Positions 62,310 through 64,000 of a DNA stretch of 64,000 bases are shown here, in pieces. The DNA comes from Trichomonas vaginalis G3 (taxonomy: Eukaryota; Parabasalia; Trichomonadida; Trichomonadidae). A program made the translations under genes and the position numbers. Below the pieces are notes generated by a model, which was not told where the DNA came from, ran no database searches, and saw only the letters and a list, made by a program, of their open reading frames with translations. Position 1 is the first letter of the stretch; every line of letters starts with the position of its first letter. The stretch is taken from positions 11,284,001 to 11,348,000 of the forward strand of contig NC_067203.1 in assembly GCF_026262505.1 (NCBI RefSeq), written 5' to 3'.

Positions 62310-62443
62310 AGCCAACAATTCAGATATTCAATATAGGATTTTTTTTTCAAAAAATATAATGAATTTATGCTAGCATATGTCCTACAGTAATACATACAAA
62401 TCATAAATATCTCAGTTTTCAATACCATTTGCCAAAATATAAA

Positions 62444-64000
62444 TTAGTCAGATGACGAAGAGGAAGAAGAGGATGATGAGGAAGATGAAACTACGTGGAT
62501 TGGACGTCTGATCTGCTGTGGGAAGAATAACTGGTTGTAGCCAAAGCCATAGCCATAGCCATAGCCAGGGGACATGAATGGTGACGGTTGTGGGTAAACG
62601 TTGATAATAGTGATGTGATGATGATTCTTCTTTTTCTTCTTTGACTTTTCATCATCATCTGAACTTGAAGATGATGAAGATGAAGATTTATGGTGTTTCT
62701 TCTTCTTATCCTTCTTCAACTTCTTATCTTTCTTCTTCTTCTTTTCTTCCTTTGGCTCTTCTTTGAGAGAAGATTTTTCTTCTGATGACTTTGTTTCAAC
62801 CTGTTTTTCGCTTGTTTGTTCATTTGATTTCTTTTCATTGTACATCTTGGCGAATTCCTCGTAGTCTGGTCTTACACTTGGTGGCAAATCCATATATAAA
62901 TCGGAATACTGGTTTCTTGGAACTTGTTCATCTTTGTTTTCTCTTGATCTGAGTGTGATGAACATTTCCATTCCTTCTGATTTATTAGGAACTGTGTCTG
63001 TTATTTTGCCTTTTGCTCCAATGTTGGATCTATTGTTAGGTTTCAAGCTCAGACCATTGTTGTTTGAGCCATTTGATGGAAGTTTAAGGGATTGTTTGCC
63101 TTCGTTGTTGTTTGAAATTGGTTCGTGCTGAACAGCGCCTGATTTAATTTGGTCTGCATGTGAAATATATTTAGCTTTTTCATCCATTGAAAGATTCTGA
63201 TATTCGCGGAAATATTTGAGTTTCAAGTCGGCACCTTCAAGATCTGGATATTTCTCGCGAACTTGTTTGCCGTGTTCTTCAATGAAAATATCAAGAGCTG
63301 TAGTAGCCTTGCTTTGTATTTCTGTGGTATTTTCTTTCTGATTGGAAGTTGAAGGTTTAGATGATTCTTCTTTTTTGTCTGATTCGGAATCATTCTTACG
63401 AGGTGCTCCAAGTAGTGAACGTTTTGGACCACCAAAAACACCATCAAAACCAACAAGTTTAGGTGTAAGACCTAGTCCTGTGCCAAAGGGTTTAGTTTCT
63501 TGTTGAGGACCATTTGTTTTGTTTTGGTCTGCACGTGAAATATATTTAGCTTTTTCATCCATTGAAAGATTCTGATATTCGCGGAAATATTTGAGTTTCA
63601 AGTCGGCACCTTCAAGATCTGGATATTTCTCGCGAACTTGTTTGCCGTGTTCTTCAATGAAAATATCAAGAGCTGTAGTAGCCTTGCTTTGTATTTCTGT
63701 GGTATTTTCTTTCTGATTGGAAGTTGAAGGTTTAGATGATTCTTCTTTTTTGTCTGATTCAGATGATTTGGGCTGAGACTGGGAATTTTCTGATTCAGCA
63801 CTAGGTTGTTGCTCAGATTTGCTTGATATTCCATCTATCGTAGCGGCACCTGAGTTAATTAAGGCAGCTTGCTGAATATAATTCGCCTTTTCTTTCATTG
63901 GACAATTATTAAATTCGCTCATGTACTTTAAACGAAGTTCAGAATCATTCAAATTTGGGTATTTTTCTTTGATTTCTTTTTCATGATCTTTAATAAATAA
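62444..64000 (-). CDS. multi-HMG-box protein, amino end outside window
   Basis: The frame runs off the window end. It holds at least four HMG-box-like units: a first one at the edge (KYPNLNDSELRLKYMSEF), two nearly identical ones (ALDIFIEEHGKQVREKYPDL ... YFREYQNLSMDEKAKYI), and a more diverged one (MEMFITLRSRENKDEQVPRN). A lysine-rich region (KKKKKDKKLKKDKKKKHH), a proline/glycine/tyrosine stretch and a serine run ending SSSSSD close the protein. HMG boxes bend DNA in chromatin. It is probably a nuclear, chromatin-linked protein. The true start lies beyond 64000. Confidence 0.8.
   Translation of the reverse strand, partial: LFIKDHEKEIKEKYPNLNDSELRLKYMSEFNNCPMKEKANYIQQAALINSGAATIDGISSKSEQQPSAESENSQSQPKSSESDKKEESSKPSTSNQKENTTEIQSKATTALDIFIEEHGKQVREKYPDLEGADLKLKYFREYQNLSMDEKAKYISRADQNKTNGPQQETKPFGTGLGLTPKLVGFDGVFGGPKRSLLGAPRKNDSESDKKEESSKPSTSNQKENTTEIQSKATTALDIFIEEHGKQVREKYPDLEGADLKLKYFREYQNLSMDEKAKYISHADQIKSGAVQHEPISNNNEGKQSLKLPSNGSNNNGLSLKPNNRSNIGAKGKITDTVPNKSEGMEMFITLRSRENKDEQVPRNQYSDLYMDLPPSVRPDYEEFAKMYNEKKSNEQTSEKQVETKSSEEKSSLKEEPKEEKKKKKDKKLKKDKKKKHHKSSSSSSSSSDDDEKSKKKKKNHHHITIINVYPQPSPFMSPGYGYGYGFGYNQLFFPQQIRRPIHVVSSSSSSSSSSSSSD
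63151..63385. repeat. 235-bp direct repeat in HMG gene, copy 1
   Basis: This is nearly identical to 63526-63760; one visible difference is GCATGTG versus GCACGTG. The offset of 375 bp equals 125 codons, so the frame is kept. Confidence 0.9.
63526..63760. repeat. 235-bp direct repeat in HMG gene, copy 2
   Basis: This is the second copy of the HMG-box plus linker unit, in frame with the first. Confidence 0.9.

Larger units (their letters stand above)
61087..62443. other. convergent intergenic region with hairpin clusters
   Basis: This is 1.36 kb between the end of the ankyrin gene (plus) and the end of the HMG gene (minus). It holds no credible protein gene. It holds the five-hairpin cluster at 61290-61602 and a second group of palindromes at 62164-62309; the rest is AT-rich. 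Confidence 0.6.

Noticed and set aside
62243-62428. Minus-strand frame in the second palindrome group
   Set aside because: It has cysteine/tyrosine-rich random-looking composition and is explained by the inverted repeats.

Overview
The window looks like genomic DNA of a parabasalid flagellate, a trichomonad close to Tritrichomonas. The host genes have no visible introns. Their families fit this group: a Nek kinase with a long coiled coil, a short Myb-like protein, a DUF3447/ankyrin protein, BTB plus F5/8-C proteins, MOB1 and basal-body proteins. Two large Polinton (Maverick) elements and a mariner transposon also fit. Species assignment is inference from family content, not from a search.

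Layout. 1-11087 is the right-hand part of Polinton A; its left end lies outside the window and its right terminus is a TIR end at 11087. 11088-33201 is a host block: Myb-like protein, Nek kinase, bacterial-type PARG, PPP phosphatase, a possible TEDC1-like protein, a lipid-anchored small protein, a CEP164-like protein, an unknown protein, an ARM-like protein, MOB1, and an RRM-RRM-BTB-BACK-F5/8C fusion with an in-frame TAA. 33202-61086 is one degraded DUF3447/ankyrin gene whose ankyrin units carry arrays of a 37-bp minisatellite. A 1.3-kb mariner (34373-35671) and the complete 24.1-kb Polinton B (36247-60337, flanked by the 6-bp duplication TATTTA) sit inside those arrays. 61087-62443 is a convergent intergenic region with two hairpin clusters. 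62444 to the window end is an HMG-box protein on the minus strand.

Both Polintons are fossils. Each carries many broken reading frames next to some whole ones. B shows integrase, protein-primed DNA polymerase B, SF3 helicase, packaging ATPase, double-jelly-roll major capsid protein, a penton candidate, a KilA-N protein, a D12 adenine methylase, an HNH-like fragment, a phage-like tail-collar fibre and several amphipathic small proteins. I saw no adenovirus-type maturation protease. A shows the matching integrase end, fibre, penton candidate, ATPase, capsid protein and amphipathic peptides. Genes in both elements share a T-rich box that runs almost into the start codon.

The most unusual signals are: a cluster of five near-perfect 19-26 bp hairpins at 61290-61602; hairpins at the ends of Polinton B whose inner stems differ but stay paired; paired triloop hairpins scattered through Polinton A; and two palindromic repeat arrays inside Polinton B.
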